A DNA stretch of 64,000 bases from Micrococcus cohnii (GTDB lineage Bacteria; Actinomycetota; Actinomycetes; Actinomycetales; Micrococcaceae). Made by a program: the position numbers and the translations under genes. The stretch covers positions 496,001 to 560,000 of the forward strand of contig NZ_JACHNA010000001.1 of assembly GCF_014205175.1 (NCBI RefSeq). Direction: 5' to 3'. The notes beneath the pieces were generated by a model. The model was not told the origin of the DNA, ran no database searches, and saw only the letters and a list, made by a program, of their open reading frames with translations. Shown here in pieces: positions 13,783 through 23,898 of the stretch (the first letter of the stretch is position 1; each line of letters starts with the position of its first letter).

Positions 13783-15576
13783 ATGAGTCAGAACTCTCCC
13801 GAGGCGCTCTTCCACGTCGGCGAGGACCTGCCCCCGGCCATGCCGGAGCGGGCGGCCTGGGGCACGGCCCCCAAGCTGCGCCAGTGGCAGCAGGAGGCGC
13901 TGGAGAAGTACCTGTCGGAGGCCCCGCGGGACTTCTTGGCCGTCGCCACCCCCGGAGCCGGCAAGACGACGTTCGCGCTGCGCGTCGCCAAGATCCTGGT
14001 GGACTCTGGTGTCGTGCGCCGCGTGACCGTCGTCGCGCCCACGGACCACCTCAAGCGGCAGTGGGCGGACAACGCGGCGCGGGTGGGTCTGGCGATCGAC
14101 CCGAACTTCAAGAACTCCGACGGGCGCCACGGCGCCGAGTACATCGGCGTCGCGCTGACCTACGCGCAGGTGGCGAACAAGCCCGTGCTGCACCGCAACC
14201 GGACCGAGGCCGAGAAGACCCTCGTGATCCTCGATGAGATCCACCACGGCGGTGACGCGCTGAGCTGGGGCGACGGCATCCGCGAGGCGTTCGACCCGGC
14301 GACCCGTCGGCTGGCGCTGACCGGTACGCCGTTCCGCTCGGACACGGCGACGATCCCGTTCGTCGAGTACGTCGAGGGCCAGGACGGCATCCACCGGTCG
14401 AAGGCGGACTACACATACGGCTACGGTCCGGCGCTGCGAGACAACGTCGTGCGCCCCGTGATCTTCATGGCGTATTCGGGCCAGATGCGCTGGCAGACCT
14501 CGACGGGCGAGGTGATGGAGGCCCAGCTCGGTGAGGCGGCGACGAAGGCCATCACGAACTCGGCGTGGCGCACCGCCCTCGACCCGCAGGGTGAGTGGAT
14601 CCCGGCGGTGCTGCGCGGCGCCGATCGCCGGCTGAGCGAGGTGCGTCAGCGCGTACCCGACGCCGGTGGGCTGGTGATCGCCTCGGACCACGAGGACGCG
14701 CGCGCCTACGCCGCCCAGCTGGAGGCGCTGACCGGGCAGAAGCCGGCACTGATCCTCTCCGACGACAAGGGCGCCTCCGAGCGCATCGAACAGTTCTCTG
14801 AGTCCGATGAGCGGTGGATGGTCGCGGTCCGCATGGTCTCCGAGGGCGTCGACGTGCCCCGGCTGTGCGTGGGCGTGTACGCGACGAGCACCTCGACGCC
14901 GCTGTTCTTCGCCCAGGCGGTCGGCCGTTTCGTCCGTTCGCGCAAGAAGGGCGAGGTGGCCAGCGTGTTCCTGCCCTCGGTGCCGCACCTGATGCTGCTG
15001 GCCAATGAGATGGAGACCGAGCGGGACCACGCCCTCGATAAGAAGGAGGGCGGCGTCACCGTCGAGGACCTCGAGCAGGCTCCCGAGGAGGACCTGCTGG
15101 CCGAGGCCAATCGCGAGGACCGGGCCTCAGACGCGCTGAACCAGGTGCGATTCCAGGCACTCGAGTCCCAGGCGAGTTTCGACAAGGTGCTCTTCGACGG
15201 TGCCGAGTTCGGCACCGGAGGTGCCGTCGGCTCGGAGGAGGAGCTGGACTTCCTGGGCATCCCCGGCCTGCTCGACGCGGACCAGGTCTCCGAGCTGCTG
15301 CGCGCCCGACAGGCCGAGCAGATCAAGCGCCGGCCCGCGGCGGCCGAGGCGCCCAAGGAGTCCGCCGACGTCGTGGACCACCGGCGGATGAAGCAGCTGC
15401 GATCGGAGCTGTCGAAGATGGTCTCGGCGTGGGCGGCGCGCACGGGCACCCCGCACGGGGTGATCCACAACCGGCTGCGCGAGATCTCAGGCGGCCCGGC
15501 GGTCGCCCAGGCCTCGCGCGAACAGCTCGAGGCGCGCCTAGAGCGGATCCGCGGCTGGTTCGTCGGGCGGTCCTGA
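13783..15576 (+). CDS. DEAD/DEAH-box SF2 helicase
   Basis: 597 aa. Motif I is ATPGAGKTTFALRVAK, motif II LVILDEIHHGGD (DEIH), motif III LTGTPFRSD. The second RecA-like domain has VRMVSEGVDVPRL and the arginine-finger motif QAVGRFVRSRKKGE. The protein is well conserved in actinobacteria next to DUF3039 and resembles restriction-type (ERCC3/ResIII) helicases. The substrate, DNA or RNA, is not known. A TTG one codon upstream is less likely than the ATG at 13783. Ends convergently with the AAA ATPase gene. Confidence 0.9.
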   Translation: MSQNSPEALFHVGEDLPPAMPERAAWGTAPKLRQWQQEALEKYLSEAPRDFLAVATPGAGKTTFALRVAKILVDSGVVRRVTVVAPTDHLKRQWADNAARVGLAIDPNFKNSDGRHGAEYIGVALTYAQVANKPVLHRNRTEAEKTLVILDEIHHGGDALSWGDGIREAFDPATRRLALTGTPFRSDTATIPFVEYVEGQDGIHRSKADYTYGYGPALRDNVVRPVIFMAYSGQMRWQTSTGEVMEAQLGEAATKAITNSAWRTALDPQGEWIPAVLRGADRRLSEVRQRVPDAGGLVIASDHEDARAYAAQLEALTGQKPALILSDDKGASERIEQFSESDERWMVAVRMVSEGVDVPRLCVGVYATSTSTPLFFAQAVGRFVRSRKKGEVASVFLPSVPHLMLLANEMETERDHALDKKEGGVTVEDLEQAPEEDLLAEANREDRASDALNQVRFQALESQASFDKVLFDGAEFGTGGAVGSEEELDFLGIPGLLDADQVSELLRARQAEQIKRRPAAAEAPKESADVVDHRRMKQLRSELSKMVSAWAARTGTPHGVIHNRLREISGGPAVAQASREQLEARLERIRGWFVGRS

Positions 15577-15593
15577 GCCCCCGCCGGAGCGCT

Positions 15594-15623
15594 GGCTCAG
15601 CCCTCGACGACGTGCGCCCCGGC
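15594..15623. repeat. 30-bp direct repeat, copy 1
   Basis: Identical over 30 bp to 16434-16463, exactly 840 bp apart. This copy lies between the helicase stop and the AAA ATPase stop and codes for nothing. The other copy is the 3' end of pncA with its stop. The match ends in mismatches on both sides, so the unit is well defined. Confidence 0.95.
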
Positions 15624-16334
15624 TCAGCCCAGATGCCGCAGGTAGCGCTGCGGGTCGGCCAGGAACCGGCGATGGTGCTGGACGAGTTCGAGCTCGTCGT
15701 AGTCGGTCTCGGTGAGGCCGCGGTCGTCGACGGCCAGGATGCGGGCGCCGGGCAGGGCGGCGAGCACGGGAGAGTGCGTCGAGAGCAACACCTGGGACCC
15801 GCTCTCGAGGAGCACGCGCAGCTGGGCGAGCAGGTCGAGGCAGCCCTCGAACGAGAGTGCGGACTCGGGCTCGTCGAGCACCCACAGGCCCGGGACGCCT
15901 GCTCGCTCGCGGCAGAAGGCGAGGAACGCCTCGCCGTGGCTCATGCGGTGCAGGGAGGGTCCCCGAGAGACGGACTCGAGGTACGTGAACACCCCGTACA
16001 TGCTCTCGGCGCGCAGGTGCACGCCGGAGCGCGGCGCCCCGGCCCCGCGGACGAGCTGCAGGTGCTCGTGCAGCTCGGAGGAGGTCCGCCGGGTCTCGTG
16101 GCGCACGTTCTGGGTGCCGCCTTCTGGGTTGAGACCGAAGGCCTCGGCGATCGCTTCCACCAGCGTGGACTTGCCGGCCCCGTTCGGCCCGACGAGCACG
16201 GTCGCCGCGTCCAGATCCAGGCCCGTCTCGAGCAGCTGCGTCACTGCCGGCACGTCGGCCGGCCAGCGGTCGCGGGGCAGGGGCGCGAGCGGGTGCTCCT
16301 CGACCCGGCGCAACGGCAGCCGGTTCAGTTCCAT
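15624..16334 (-). CDS. AAA family (SMC/OLD-like) ATPase
   Basis: 236 aa single-domain ABC-type ATPase. Walker A is VGPNGAGKSTLVEAIAEAFG, the signature-like loop RMSHGEAFLAFC, Walker B LWVLDEPESALS and the switch His LLSTHSPVLAAL. There is no hinge or coiled coil, so it is the short type often named predicted ATPase, sometimes linked to defence. Starting at ATG 16334 uses the strong GAGGAGCAC site 7-8 nt upstream. The gene lies alone between two copies of a 30-bp direct repeat, which suggests it was inserted next to pncA. Confidence 0.85.
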   Translation of the reverse strand: MELNRLPLRRVEEHPLAPLPRDRWPADVPAVTQLLETGLDLDAATVLVGPNGAGKSTLVEAIAEAFGLNPEGGTQNVRHETRRTSSELHEHLQLVRGAGAPRSGVHLRAESMYGVFTYLESVSRGPSLHRMSHGEAFLAFCRERAGVPGLWVLDEPESALSFEGCLDLLAQLRVLLESGSQVLLSTHSPVLAALPGARILAVDDRGLTETDYDELELVQHHRRFLADPQRYLRHLG

Positions 16335-16433
16335 CCCGCTGTGCTCCTCTCGGCAGGGCGTGCCTCGGGGTCCCTGCTCGGTGTGTCGGCGAGCTTGGCG
16401 CGCCTCGGCGAGCACAGTCCGCCGCGGCGCGCC

Positions 16434-16463
16434 GGCTCAGCCCTCGACGACGTGCGCCCCGGC
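16434..16463. repeat. 30-bp direct repeat, copy 2 (3' end of pncA)
   Basis: Second copy of the repeat at 15594-15623. It covers the last eight codons and the stop of pncA, so it is the older copy. With copy 1 it brackets the AAA ATPase gene and about 100 bp of its upstream region. Confidence 0.95.
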
Positions 16464-17120
16464 CTCGGCCATCTCCTCGAGCGCGGCGGCGGTGCTCTCC
16501 TCGGCCACGCCCGCGGTCAGCCCGGCCAGCACCGTGACGTCGTAGCCCGCGTCCAGGCCGTCGAGCACCGTCGCCTTCACGCAGTAGTCGGTCGCGATGC
16601 CGACCACGGTGATCGCGTCGACGTCCTGCTCGCGTAGCCACTCGTCGAGGGTCGGCGCGTCGTCGGCGACCGCGGCCTCGTCGCCGGCGGTCGCCCCGTA
16701 GGGCCCGGCCGGTGCCGAGGCGCCCTCGCCGGAGCGGACGAGGTCAGGCTCGCCGAGGCGGCCGTCGAAGCCGGAGTAGGACGCGTCGTGCAGGCCCTTG
16801 AGGAATTCGGCGTCCGCGGCGATCTCCTCGACATCGAGCTGCTCGTGCAGCTCGGCGCCGGGGGTGCCGGCCACGCAGTGCACGGGCCAGGTCTGGGTGA
16901 AGTCCGGCTCCGTGCCGGCGGGGGCGAAGTGCGTGCCGGGGTCCACATGCCAGTCGCGGGTCATCACGATCGCGTCGTAGTCGCCGCGGCGCTCGCTGAC
17001 GTGTTCGGTGATCGCGGCGGCGATCTCGGCGCCGTCGTCGGTGGCGAGGGAGCCGCCGGCGCAGAAGTCGTTCTGCACGTCGACGATCACGAGGGCGCGC
17101 TTCGGCTCGGTCATGGTCAT
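16437..17120 (-). CDS. pncA: nicotinamidase
   Basis: 227 aa. It converts nicotinamide to nicotinate for NAD salvage. The catalytic triad is Asp14 (VIVDVQNDF), Lys108 (EFLKGL) and Cys180 ([11 protein letters not shown]). Metal ligands are Asp56, His58 and His64 in [12 protein letters not shown], and His81. An acidic, Ala/Gly-rich insert at about 122-158 is not common in the family. The first of two ATGs (17120) is chosen because AGGAGG lies about 7 nt upstream, inside the end of pncB. The pncB stop is 1 nt away, so the two form an operon. Confidence 0.94.
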   Translation of the reverse strand: MTMTEPKRALVIVDVQNDFCAGGSLATDDGAEIAAAITEHVSERRGDYDAIVMTRDWHVDPGTHFAPAGTEPDFTQTWPVHCVAGTPGAELHEQLDVEEIAADAEFLKGLHDASYSGFDGRLGEPDLVRSGEGASAPAGPYGATAGDEAAVADDAPTLDEWLREQDVDAITVVGIATDYCVKATVLDGLDAGYDVTVLAGLTAGVAEESTAAALEEMAEAGAHVVEG

Positions 17121-17121
17121 C

Positions 17122-18477
17122 TCAGGCCTCCTGGAAGATGGTCGGGATAGCGGGTTCGCCGGCCTGCAGCCGGCCCACGGTCTGCGGCAGCTCGGCGAGG
17201 GAGTCACGGTGGCGTCGGGCGGCGCGGGTCACGGCCTCGGGGCCGGTCCAGCCGTCCAGCAGCTGCCCGTCGACGACGAAGTCGTGCAGCAGCGGTCGGT
17301 CGTCGGCGTCGGCGTCGGGCACCCGGTTCACGCCGATGATCTCGGCGACCGCGCGGCCTCGGGCGTCCTTGCGGCGGGCGACGTCCTTGAGCCCGCCGTG
17401 CGAGATCTTGCCCGTGGCGGCTTTGGCGACGTCCACCCACTGGCCGTCGTCGTCCTGGCGGGCGACGAGTTTGTAGACCATCGACGCGGTCGGAGCGCCG
17501 GAGCCGGTGACGAGGCGGGTGCCCACGCCGTACGCGTCGACGGGGGCGGAGCGCAGATGCGCGATCGCGTACTCGTCGAGGTCGGAGGTGACCATGATCC
17601 CCGTCTCGGTGTTGCCGAGCGTGTCCAGCAGCTCGCGCACCGCATGGGCCTGGCCGATCAGGTCGCCGGAGTCCAGGCGGACGTTCTTCAGGGCGGGGCC
17701 GGCCACGTCGACGGCGGTGCGCACGCCCTGTTCGACGTCGTAGGTGTCCACGAGCAGGGTGGTGTCCGCGCCGAGTGCGGCGACCTGCGCCTCGAACGCG
17801 GCGCGTTCGGAGTCGTGCAGCAGCGTGAACGAGTGCGCGGCGGTGCCTCCCGTGGCCAGACCGTAGCGGCGGGTCGCCTCGAGGTTCGAGGTGGAGGCGA
17901 AACCGGCGACGACCGCGGCCCGTGCGGCGGCCACGGCGGACTCCTCGTGGGTGCGGCGCGAGCCCATCTCGATGCACGGGCGGTCGCCGGCGACGGCCGT
18001 CATGCGCGAGGCGGCCGAGGCCACGGCGGAGTCGTAGTTGAGCACGGAGAGCAGGTAGGTCTCCAGGACGCACGCCTCGGCGAAGCTGGATTCGACCTGC
18101 AGGACCGGCGAGTGCGGGAAGAACACCTCGCCCTCGGCGTAGCCGGTGATCGTGCCGGAGAACCGGAAGTCGGCGAGCCAGTCCAGGGTCGCGTCGTCGA
18201 CGACGCGCGTGTCTGCCAGGTGATCGAGCTCGGCCGTGTCGAAGCGGAAGCGGGACAGGCCCTCGAGCACGCGGCCGGTGCCGGCGAGCACGCCGTAGCG
18301 GCGGCCGTCGCCGAGCCGGCGCGTGAACAGCTCGAAGCGGCTGCGCCGGTGTGCGGTGCCGGCCTGCAGGGCGGCCTGGAGCATCGTCAGCTCGTAGTGG
18401 TCGGTCATCAGCGCGGTCGGCGTGCGCCAGTCGTAGCTCGTGTGCGCCGCGCCGCGGGGCTCGGTGGTGTCAGTCAC
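17122..18477 (-). CDS. pncB: nicotinate phosphoribosyltransferase
   Basis: 451 aa. It joins nicotinate to PRPP to make nicotinate mononucleotide, the step after PncA. Motifs are [15 protein letters not shown] near the N-terminus, [15 protein letters not shown], the central [11 protein letters not shown] and [12 protein letters not shown], and GVGTRLVTG. The GTG at 18477 is chosen because a -10 box TAGGGT (complement of 18485-18490) lies 7 nt before it, which suggests a leaderless mRNA. Divergent from clpS. Confidence 0.95.
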   Translation of the reverse strand: MTDTTEPRGAAHTSYDWRTPTALMTDHYELTMLQAALQAGTAHRRSRFELFTRRLGDGRRYGVLAGTGRVLEGLSRFRFDTAELDHLADTRVVDDATLDWLADFRFSGTITGYAEGEVFFPHSPVLQVESSFAEACVLETYLLSVLNYDSAVASAASRMTAVAGDRPCIEMGSRRTHEESAVAAARAAVVAGFASTSNLEATRRYGLATGGTAAHSFTLLHDSERAAFEAQVAALGADTTLLVDTYDVEQGVRTAVDVAGPALKNVRLDSGDLIGQAHAVRELLDTLGNTETGIMVTSDLDEYAIAHLRSAPVDAYGVGTRLVTGSGAPTASMVYKLVARQDDDGQWVDVAKAATGKISHGGLKDVARRKDARGRAVAEIIGVNRVPDADADDRPLLHDFVVDGQLLDGWTGPEAVTRAARRHRDSLAELPQTVGRLQAGEPAIPTIFQEA

Positions 18478-18519
18478 GCGCCCCACCCTATCTGCCCGCC
18501 CGCGCGTAGACTGGCCGCC
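18478..18519. promoter_or_regulatory. compact divergent promoter of pncB and clpS
   Basis: Only 42 bp separate the two start codons. The gap holds both -10 boxes: TAGGGT for pncB (complement of 18485-18490) and TAGACT for clpS (18507-18512), each 7 nt from its start codon. The -35 region of each must overlap the other transcript, so the two promoters may interfere with each other. Confidence 0.65.
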
Positions 18520-18831
18520 ATGGCTATGACGGACTCGCGGAGCGACGGCACGGGGACCGCCCTGCTCGAGCGTCCCGCGGATGCGGCCCAGGGGCTGGGC
18601 CGGCACCGCGTCGTGGTGTGGGACGACCCCGTGAACCTCATGAGCTACGTCGCTTACGTGTTCCGCAGCCACTTCGGCTACTCGGCGGCGAAGGCGCATT
18701 CGCTGATGCTCCAGGTGCACGAGAACGGCCGGGCCGTGGTGGCCGAGGCCGGCCGGGAGGAGGCCGAGCGGCATGTGAGCGCCCTGCACGGCTACGGGCT
18801 GTGGGCGACCCTGGAACAGGACGGTGACTGA
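18520..18831 (+). CDS. clpS: ATP-dependent Clp protease adaptor ClpS
   Basis: 103 aa. It should deliver N-degron substrates to ClpC/ClpP. The core has [18 protein letters not shown], which corresponds to the substrate-pocket strand and helix, and the later [13 protein letters not shown] and [13 protein letters not shown]. The ATG at 18520 follows TAGACT (18507-18512) by 7 nt, a leaderless start. The DUF2017 gene follows after 6 nt, as in many actinobacteria. Confidence 0.95.
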   Translation: MAMTDSRSDGTGTALLERPADAAQGLGRHRVVVWDDPVNLMSYVAYVFRSHFGYSAAKAHSLMLQVHENGRAVVAEAGREEAERHVSALHGYGLWATLEQDGD

Positions 18832-18837
18832 GCACTC

Positions 18838-19518
18838 ATGGCCCAGGCCTTCACCCTGACCCGACGCGGTTACGTCGCCGAGCTCGAGAAGCCGGAGGCG
18901 CGACTGCTGCGCGGGCTGTTCCGCGACGTCATCACCCTGCTGCAGGGGCGCGCCGATGACGTCGCCCCGCAGCACGACGACGCCGGTGACACCGACCGGT
19001 CCGTGGACACCGACCCGTTCTGGGACCTGGTGGACGGGCTGAGCCTGGCCGAGTCCGACGCGGGCCGTGCCGCTCCGAGCGACGCGGCGCTGGCCCGGCT
19101 GCTTCCGGCGGCGCACACCGACGAGGCTGAGGCGGCGCAGCACCGCGTGCTTGCCGAGGACGCCGTGATCCGGGCGAAGACCGAGGACGCCCAGCGCGCC
19201 CTGGCCGCCCTGCAGTCCACGACCGTCACCCTCGACGAGGACCAGGCGGTGCACTTCAGCCGGGCCCTGAACGACGTGCGGCTCGTGTTGGCGGCACGCC
19301 TGGGCGTCGACGACCCGCAGAGCGCGGCGCAGGTGCACGCGGTCGACGACTGGCGGATGGCCACGGACCCCGAGTCCACGATGGCGCTGCTGTACAACTT
19401 CACGACGTGGTTCCTGGAGACCCTGACCTCGCAGATGCTGCTGGGTCTGCCCGAAGACGGCCGGGACGAGACCGTCGGGAGCGAGGCCGCCGACGACGGC
19501 GGGGACGAGGACGCATGA
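18838..19518 (+). CDS. DUF2017 family protein
   Basis: 226 aa, function unknown. It starts [20 protein letters not shown] and has the conserved tail [20 protein letters not shown], then [12 protein letters not shown]. It is found after clpS in actinobacteria, so a role near Clp proteolysis is possible but unproven. The middle is acidic and variable. Its stop overlaps murI (ATGA). Confidence 0.9.
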   Translation: MAQAFTLTRRGYVAELEKPEARLLRGLFRDVITLLQGRADDVAPQHDDAGDTDRSVDTDPFWDLVDGLSLAESDAGRAAPSDAALARLLPAAHTDEAEAAQHRVLAEDAVIRAKTEDAQRALAALQSTTVTLDEDQAVHFSRALNDVRLVLAARLGVDDPQSAAQVHAVDDWRMATDPESTMALLYNFTTWFLETLTSQMLLGLPEDGRDETVGSEAADDGGDEDA

Positions 19519-20438
19519 GCACGACGGACCAGCAGAGAACGACCGGCGCGTCGGGCCAGAGCCCCACGATGGACCCGGCCGCGCCGATCGGCATCTTCGA
19601 CTCGGGTGTGGGCGGGCTGACGGTGGCGCGGGCGATCATGGACCAGCTGCCCGATGAATCCCTGCACTACGTCGGGGACACCGCGCACTCGCCCTACGGG
19701 CCGCGCCCGATCGCACAGGTGCGCGCCCTGGCCCTGCAGATCATGGACGAGCTCGTCGCAGCCGGGGTGAAGGCGCTGGTCATCGCCTGCAACTCGGCGT
19801 CGGCCGCCGTGCTGCGCGACGCCCGAGAGCGCTACACCGGTCGGCTCGGCATCCCGGTGGTCGAGGTGATCCAGCCGGCCGTGCGCCGGGCGGTCTCGGC
19901 CACGCGGAACGGCCGGATCGGTGTGATCGGCACCGAGGCGACCGTGGGCTCGCGCGCCTATGAGGACTCGTTCTCGGCCGCACCCCACCTGCAGATCACC
20001 TCGGCGGCGTGCCCGGCGTTCGTGCCGTTCGTCGAGTCGGGAGTGACCACGGGCGAGGAGCTGCTCACCGCCGCCGAGCGGTACGTCGCTCCGCTCAAGG
20101 ACGCCGGTGTCGACACGCTCGTGCTCGGCTGCACGCACTACCCGTTGCTGACCGGCGCGCTCTCGCTCGTGATGGGCGAGGACGTCACGCTGGTCTCCTC
20201 GGCCGAGGAGACGGCGAAGGACCTCTACCGGGCCCTCGTGCGGCACCGGCTGCAGCACCCCCGGGCCACCGCGTCGACCGCGTCGACGGCGCCGGTCGAG
20301 CACCGGTTCATGGCGACGGGCGACCCGGAGCAGTTCCAGGCGCTGGCCCGCCGGTTCCTCGGCCCCGAGGTCGGTGCGGTCGCCCACCTGCCCGCCCGGT
20401 CGGTCGACCACGACGACCCAGACGGGGGCGCCGCATGA
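19515..20438 (+). CDS. murI: glutamate racemase
   Basis: 307 aa. It makes D-glutamate for peptidoglycan. Motifs are [26 protein letters not shown], the first catalytic Cys in [10 protein letters not shown] and the second in LGCTHYPLL. An N-terminal extension of about 23 polar residues precedes the fold. The ATG at 19515 overlaps the DUF2017 stop, and the stop overlaps the next gene, so the clpS-to-hydrolase block is one operon. Confidence 0.96.
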   Translation: MSTTDQQRTTGASGQSPTMDPAAPIGIFDSGVGGLTVARAIMDQLPDESLHYVGDTAHSPYGPRPIAQVRALALQIMDELVAAGVKALVIACNSASAAVLRDARERYTGRLGIPVVEVIQPAVRRAVSATRNGRIGVIGTEATVGSRAYEDSFSAAPHLQITSAACPAFVPFVESGVTTGEELLTAAERYVAPLKDAGVDTLVLGCTHYPLLTGALSLVMGEDVTLVSSAEETAKDLYRALVRHRLQHPRATASTASTAPVEHRFMATGDPEQFQALARRFLGPEVGAVAHLPARSVDHDDPDGGAA

Positions 20439-21250
20439 AGCTGACGATCATCGGGTCCAGCGGTTCCTTCCCGGGGCCGGGATCGCCGGCCTCCTGCTAC
20501 CTGCTGACGGCCGAGTCGGTCGCCGCGGATGGCGTGACGCCCAAGACGTGGCGCATCCTGCTGGACATGGGCAACGGCTCGCTGGGCACCCTGCAGCGGT
20601 ACATCCTGCTCGAGGACCTCGACGCCATCGCCCTGTCGCACCTGCACCCGGACCACTTCATGGACCTGTGCGGCATGCACGTGGCGATCCGCTGGAACCC
20701 TGCGGGCTGGCACGCCGGCCGTGTGCCGGTGCTCGGCCCGTCGGGCACCGCCGAGCGGATCGCGGTCGCCTACGGCATGGACCCCGAGCCGGGCATGCGC
20801 GAGGACTTCGAGTTCCAGACGTGGTCCCCGCACGAGCCGATGACGGTCGGCCCGTTCCGGATCACCCCGGTGCCGGTGCGCCACCCGATCGACGAGGCCT
20901 ACGCTCTGCGCATCGAGGTCGAGGAGACCGACGAGGACGGCCACGAGAGGACCCGCGTGCTCACGTACTCCGGGGACACGGATTCTTGCGACGGGCTCGT
21001 CGAGGCCGCCCGCGACGCCGACCTGTTCCTGTGCGAGGCCGCGTTCCATGAGGGCCGCGACGATCACATCGAGGGTGTGCACCTGACCGGGTTCCGCGCC
21101 GGACAGATGGCCGCGCAGGCCGGCGCGAAGAAGCTGCTGCTGACCCACCTGCCGGTGTGGAACGACGCGCAGACGGCTGTCGCCGAGGCCCGCCGCGCCT
21201 ACGAGGGGCCGCTGACCGTCGCGGTCTCCGGCATGAGCTATCGCGTCTGA
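20435..21250 (+). CDS. MBL-fold metallo-hydrolase (RNase Z/cyclic nucleotide phosphodiesterase-like)
   Basis: 271 aa. The metallo-beta-lactamase motif is [11 protein letters not shown], with further ligands in [19 protein letters not shown] and LLLTHLP. It resembles the actinobacterial proteins encoded between murI and rph. Family members act on cyclic nucleotides or RNA; the substrate here is not known. It lacks the long exosite arm of true tRNase Z. Confidence 0.9.
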   Translation: MKLTIIGSSGSFPGPGSPASCYLLTAESVAADGVTPKTWRILLDMGNGSLGTLQRYILLEDLDAIALSHLHPDHFMDLCGMHVAIRWNPAGWHAGRVPVLGPSGTAERIAVAYGMDPEPGMREDFEFQTWSPHEPMTVGPFRITPVPVRHPIDEAYALRIEVEETDEDGHERTRVLTYSGDTDSCDGLVEAARDADLFLCEAAFHEGRDDHIEGVHLTGFRAGQMAAQAGAKKLLLTHLPVWNDAQTAVAEARRAYEGPLTVAVSGMSYRV

Positions 21251-21271
21251 GCCCGGCCTAGACTGGGCGGC

Positions 21272-22042
21272 ATGACTGAGCAGACCCCCGCCACCGCACA
21301 GACCCCCGCCGCCCGCCCGGACGGCCGCGCCGCCGACGAGCTGCGGCCGGTGCACATCACCCCGGGCTTCTCGAAGCAGGCGGAGGGCTCGGCCCTGATC
21401 GAGTTCGGCAACACGCGCGTGCTGTGCACCGCGTCGTTCACCGAGGGCGTGCCGCGCTGGCTCAAGGGCCAGGGCACCGGCTGGGTGACCGCCGAGTACG
21501 CGATGCTGCCGCGCGCCACGAACGAGCGCAGCCAGCGCGAGTCCGTCAAGGGCAAGATCGGCGGCCGCACCCATGAGATCTCCCGGCTGATCGGCCGCAG
21601 CCTGCGCGCCGTGATCGACATGGACGCGCTCGGCGAGAACACGATCGTGCTGGACTGCGATGTGCTCGACGCCGACGGCGGCACCCGCACCGCCGCGATC
21701 ACGGGCGCCTACATCGCGCTGGCCCGCGCCCTGGACTGGGCCGTCGAGCAGGGGCACGTGCGCCGCGACGCCGCCGTGCTCAAGGACTCGGTGTCGGCGA
21801 TCTCGGTCGGCATCGTCGACGGCGCCCCGGTGCTGGACCTGCCCTACGTCGAGGACGTGAAGGCCGAGACGGACATGAACGTGGTGGTCACCGGCTCGGG
21901 CGACTTCGTGGAGGTGCAGGGCACCGCCGAGGGTGCCCCGTTCCGCCGTGCTGAGCTGGACGCGCTGCTGGATCTGGCCGTCGGTGGCACCGCGCGGCTG
22001 GCACAGCGGCAGGCCGAGGCGCTGCGGCAGGCTCGCGCATGA
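21272..22042 (+). CDS. rph: ribonuclease PH
   Basis: 256 aa phosphorolytic 3'-5' exoribonuclease that trims tRNA 3' ends. Motifs: [65 protein letters not shown] and [20 protein letters not shown]. The -10 box TAGACT at 21259-21264 ends 7 nt before the ATG, so rph probably has its own leaderless promoter even though the upstream gene ends only 21 nt away. Overlaps rdgB by 4 nt. Confidence 0.97.
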   Translation: MTEQTPATAQTPAARPDGRAADELRPVHITPGFSKQAEGSALIEFGNTRVLCTASFTEGVPRWLKGQGTGWVTAEYAMLPRATNERSQRESVKGKIGGRTHEISRLIGRSLRAVIDMDALGENTIVLDCDVLDADGGTRTAAITGAYIALARALDWAVEQGHVRRDAAVLKDSVSAISVGIVDGAPVLDLPYVEDVKAETDMNVVVTGSGDFVEVQGTAEGAPFRRAELDALLDLAVGGTARLAQRQAEALRQARA

Positions 22043-22725
22043 GCGGCGTGCAGAGCGCCCCGCAGATGGCCCCGGCCGGCGCCCGAATCGTCCTGGCCAC
22101 GCACAACCGGGGCAAGGTCGCCGAGCTGCGCGCCATGCTCGCCGAGGCCCTGCCGGAACTGGACGTGGAGACGGCCGTGGTCGACGCGGGCGCGGTCGGC
22201 GCCCCGGACGTCGTCGAGGACGGTGTGAGCTTCGAGGCGAACGCCGCGAAGAAGGCCCGCGCCGTGGCCGAGCACACCGGCCTGATCGCCGTCGCAGACG
22301 ATTCGGGCCTGGCCGTCGACGTGCTCGGTGGCGCGCCCGGGATCTTCTCGGCCCGCTGGTCGGGCCGGCACGGTGACGACGCGGCGAACCTGCGCCTGCT
22401 GCTGGACCAGCTGGCCGACGTGCCCGACAAGCACCGCGGCGCCGCGTTCGTGTGCGTTGCCGCGCTCGCGGTGCCGGGTCAGGCCGACGCGGACGGCCGC
22501 CGGACGATTGCGCAGGAGCACGCCGAGCGGGGTGAGCTGCGCGGCACCCTGTTGCGCGAGCCGGTGGGCGACGGCGGCTTCGGCTATGACCCGATCCTGC
22601 GGCCGGCGGGCATGGACGTCTCCACCGCGCAGCTGAGCGCCGAGCAGAAGAACGCGATCAGCCACCGCGGCCAGGCGTTCCGGGCGCTGCTGCCCCACCT
22701 GGTGGCCGCGCTCCGGGACGCGTGA
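22039..22725 (+). CDS. rdgB: XTP/dITP diphosphatase (RdgB/HAM1)
   Basis: 228 aa. It hydrolyses XTP, ITP and dITP to monophosphates to keep deaminated purines out of DNA and RNA. Motifs: [44 protein letters not shown] and [12 protein letters not shown] 14-residue N-terminal tail precedes the fold. The start overlaps rph and the stop overlaps the exonuclease gene. Confidence 0.96.
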   Translation: MSGVQSAPQMAPAGARIVLATHNRGKVAELRAMLAEALPELDVETAVVDAGAVGAPDVVEDGVSFEANAAKKARAVAEHTGLIAVADDSGLAVDVLGGAPGIFSARWSGRHGDDAANLRLLLDQLADVPDKHRGAAFVCVAALAVPGQADADGRRTIAQEHAERGELRGTLLREPVGDGGFGYDPILRPAGMDVSTAQLSAEQKNAISHRGQAFRALLPHLVAALRDA

Positions 22726-23876
22726 GCGCCGACGCCCGGCCGGTGCCGGGCCTGGACTTCACGGCGATCGACTTCGAGACGGCCAACGGCTTCCGCGGCT
22801 CACCGTGTGCCGTCGGGGCGGTGCGGGTGCGAGACGGCCGGATGGTCCAGGGTCGGCTGTGGCTGATGCGCCCGCCGGCCGGCTTCGACCGGTTCGACCC
22901 ACGGAACCAGCGCATCCACGGCATCGCCGCCGAGGACGTGGCCGAGGCACCGCGTTTCGGGCCGGTGTTCGACGAACTGGCCGCGTTCCTGGGCGACGAC
23001 GTGCTGGCCGCGCACAACGCGGGCTTCGACGTCGGGGTGATCGAGTCGGCGCTCGAGGTCTCCGACCGGGACGTGCCCGCGCTGGACTATGCGTGCACCC
23101 TGACCCTGGCCCGCCGCGCCTACAACCTGGCCAGCTACGCGCTGCCCTCGGCCGCGGCCGAGGCCGGGCACACGCTGGTGGACCACCACGATGCGCTCGC
23201 CGACGCGCGGGCGTGCGCCGCGATCCTGATCGACGTCGCGCGCCGGGCGCTGCACGAGGGCGCCGGTGAATCAGCTGGCGGCGCCGCGCCGGGTGCGGTG
23301 GGCCTCGACGTGGCCGCGGTGCTGGCTCGGCACGGCATCGGGCTCGGGCACCTGAGCGCCCGGGAGCGGGCGGGCGGCGAGGAGTCCCGGCCCACGCGCC
23401 AGGCCCGCGGCATGGCCGGGCTGTTCGATTCGCGCGTGCCGCTGCGCACGACGGACGCGATGCGGGACTTCATGCGCTGGCCCCACGAGGGCACGAACCC
23501 GCCGGCCAATCGGGCCGCGGACGTGCATCATCCGCTGTTCGGGCACACGGTGGTGTTCACCGGCGGCATCGGCATGTCCCGCCAGGACGCGAAGAACCGG
23601 GCGGCGGAGTTCGGTGCGCAGCCGGCCAGCCGGGTGACGGGGCAGACCAGCATGGTCGTCGTCGGCGACGGCTTCCGCGCCGAGGACCTCGAAGCGGCGG
23701 CCGGGCCGACGGGTGCCGCGGCCGGGTCGACGGCGGCGGAGGCGTCGCCCGCGCTGGGGCACCGGAAGGTGCGCGAGGCGATCGCCCGGCGGGATCGGGG
23801 CCAGCGCATCGCGTTCGTCGCTGAGCCGGAGTTCCTGCAGATGCTCGGGGCCAACTGGCCGGCGCAGGGCCTGTAA
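22722..23876 (+). CDS. DnaQ-like 3'-5' exonuclease with BRCT domain
   Basis: 384 aa. The N-terminal DEDDh exonuclease has ExoI AIDFETANGF, ExoII in AHNAGFDVG and ExoIII HHDALADARACA. A linker of about 100 residues leads to a C-terminal BRCT domain near 265-375 (FGHTVVFTGGIGMSRQDAKN, then TSMVVVGD), broken by a 20-residue Ala-rich insert. It is likely to edit or repair DNA ends. The start is a GTG at 22722, overlapping the rdgB stop. Confidence 0.9.
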   Translation: MSADARPVPGLDFTAIDFETANGFRGSPCAVGAVRVRDGRMVQGRLWLMRPPAGFDRFDPRNQRIHGIAAEDVAEAPRFGPVFDELAAFLGDDVLAAHNAGFDVGVIESALEVSDRDVPALDYACTLTLARRAYNLASYALPSAAAEAGHTLVDHHDALADARACAAILIDVARRALHEGAGESAGGAAPGAVGLDVAAVLARHGIGLGHLSARERAGGEESRPTRQARGMAGLFDSRVPLRTTDAMRDFMRWPHEGTNPPANRAADVHHPLFGHTVVFTGGIGMSRQDAKNRAAEFGAQPASRVTGQTSMVVVGDGFRAEDLEAAAGPTGAAAGSTAAEASPALGHRKVREAIARRDRGQRIAFVAEPEFLQMLGANWPAQGL

Positions 23877-23898
23877 GGGGGCGGCCGCGTCGGTGGGC

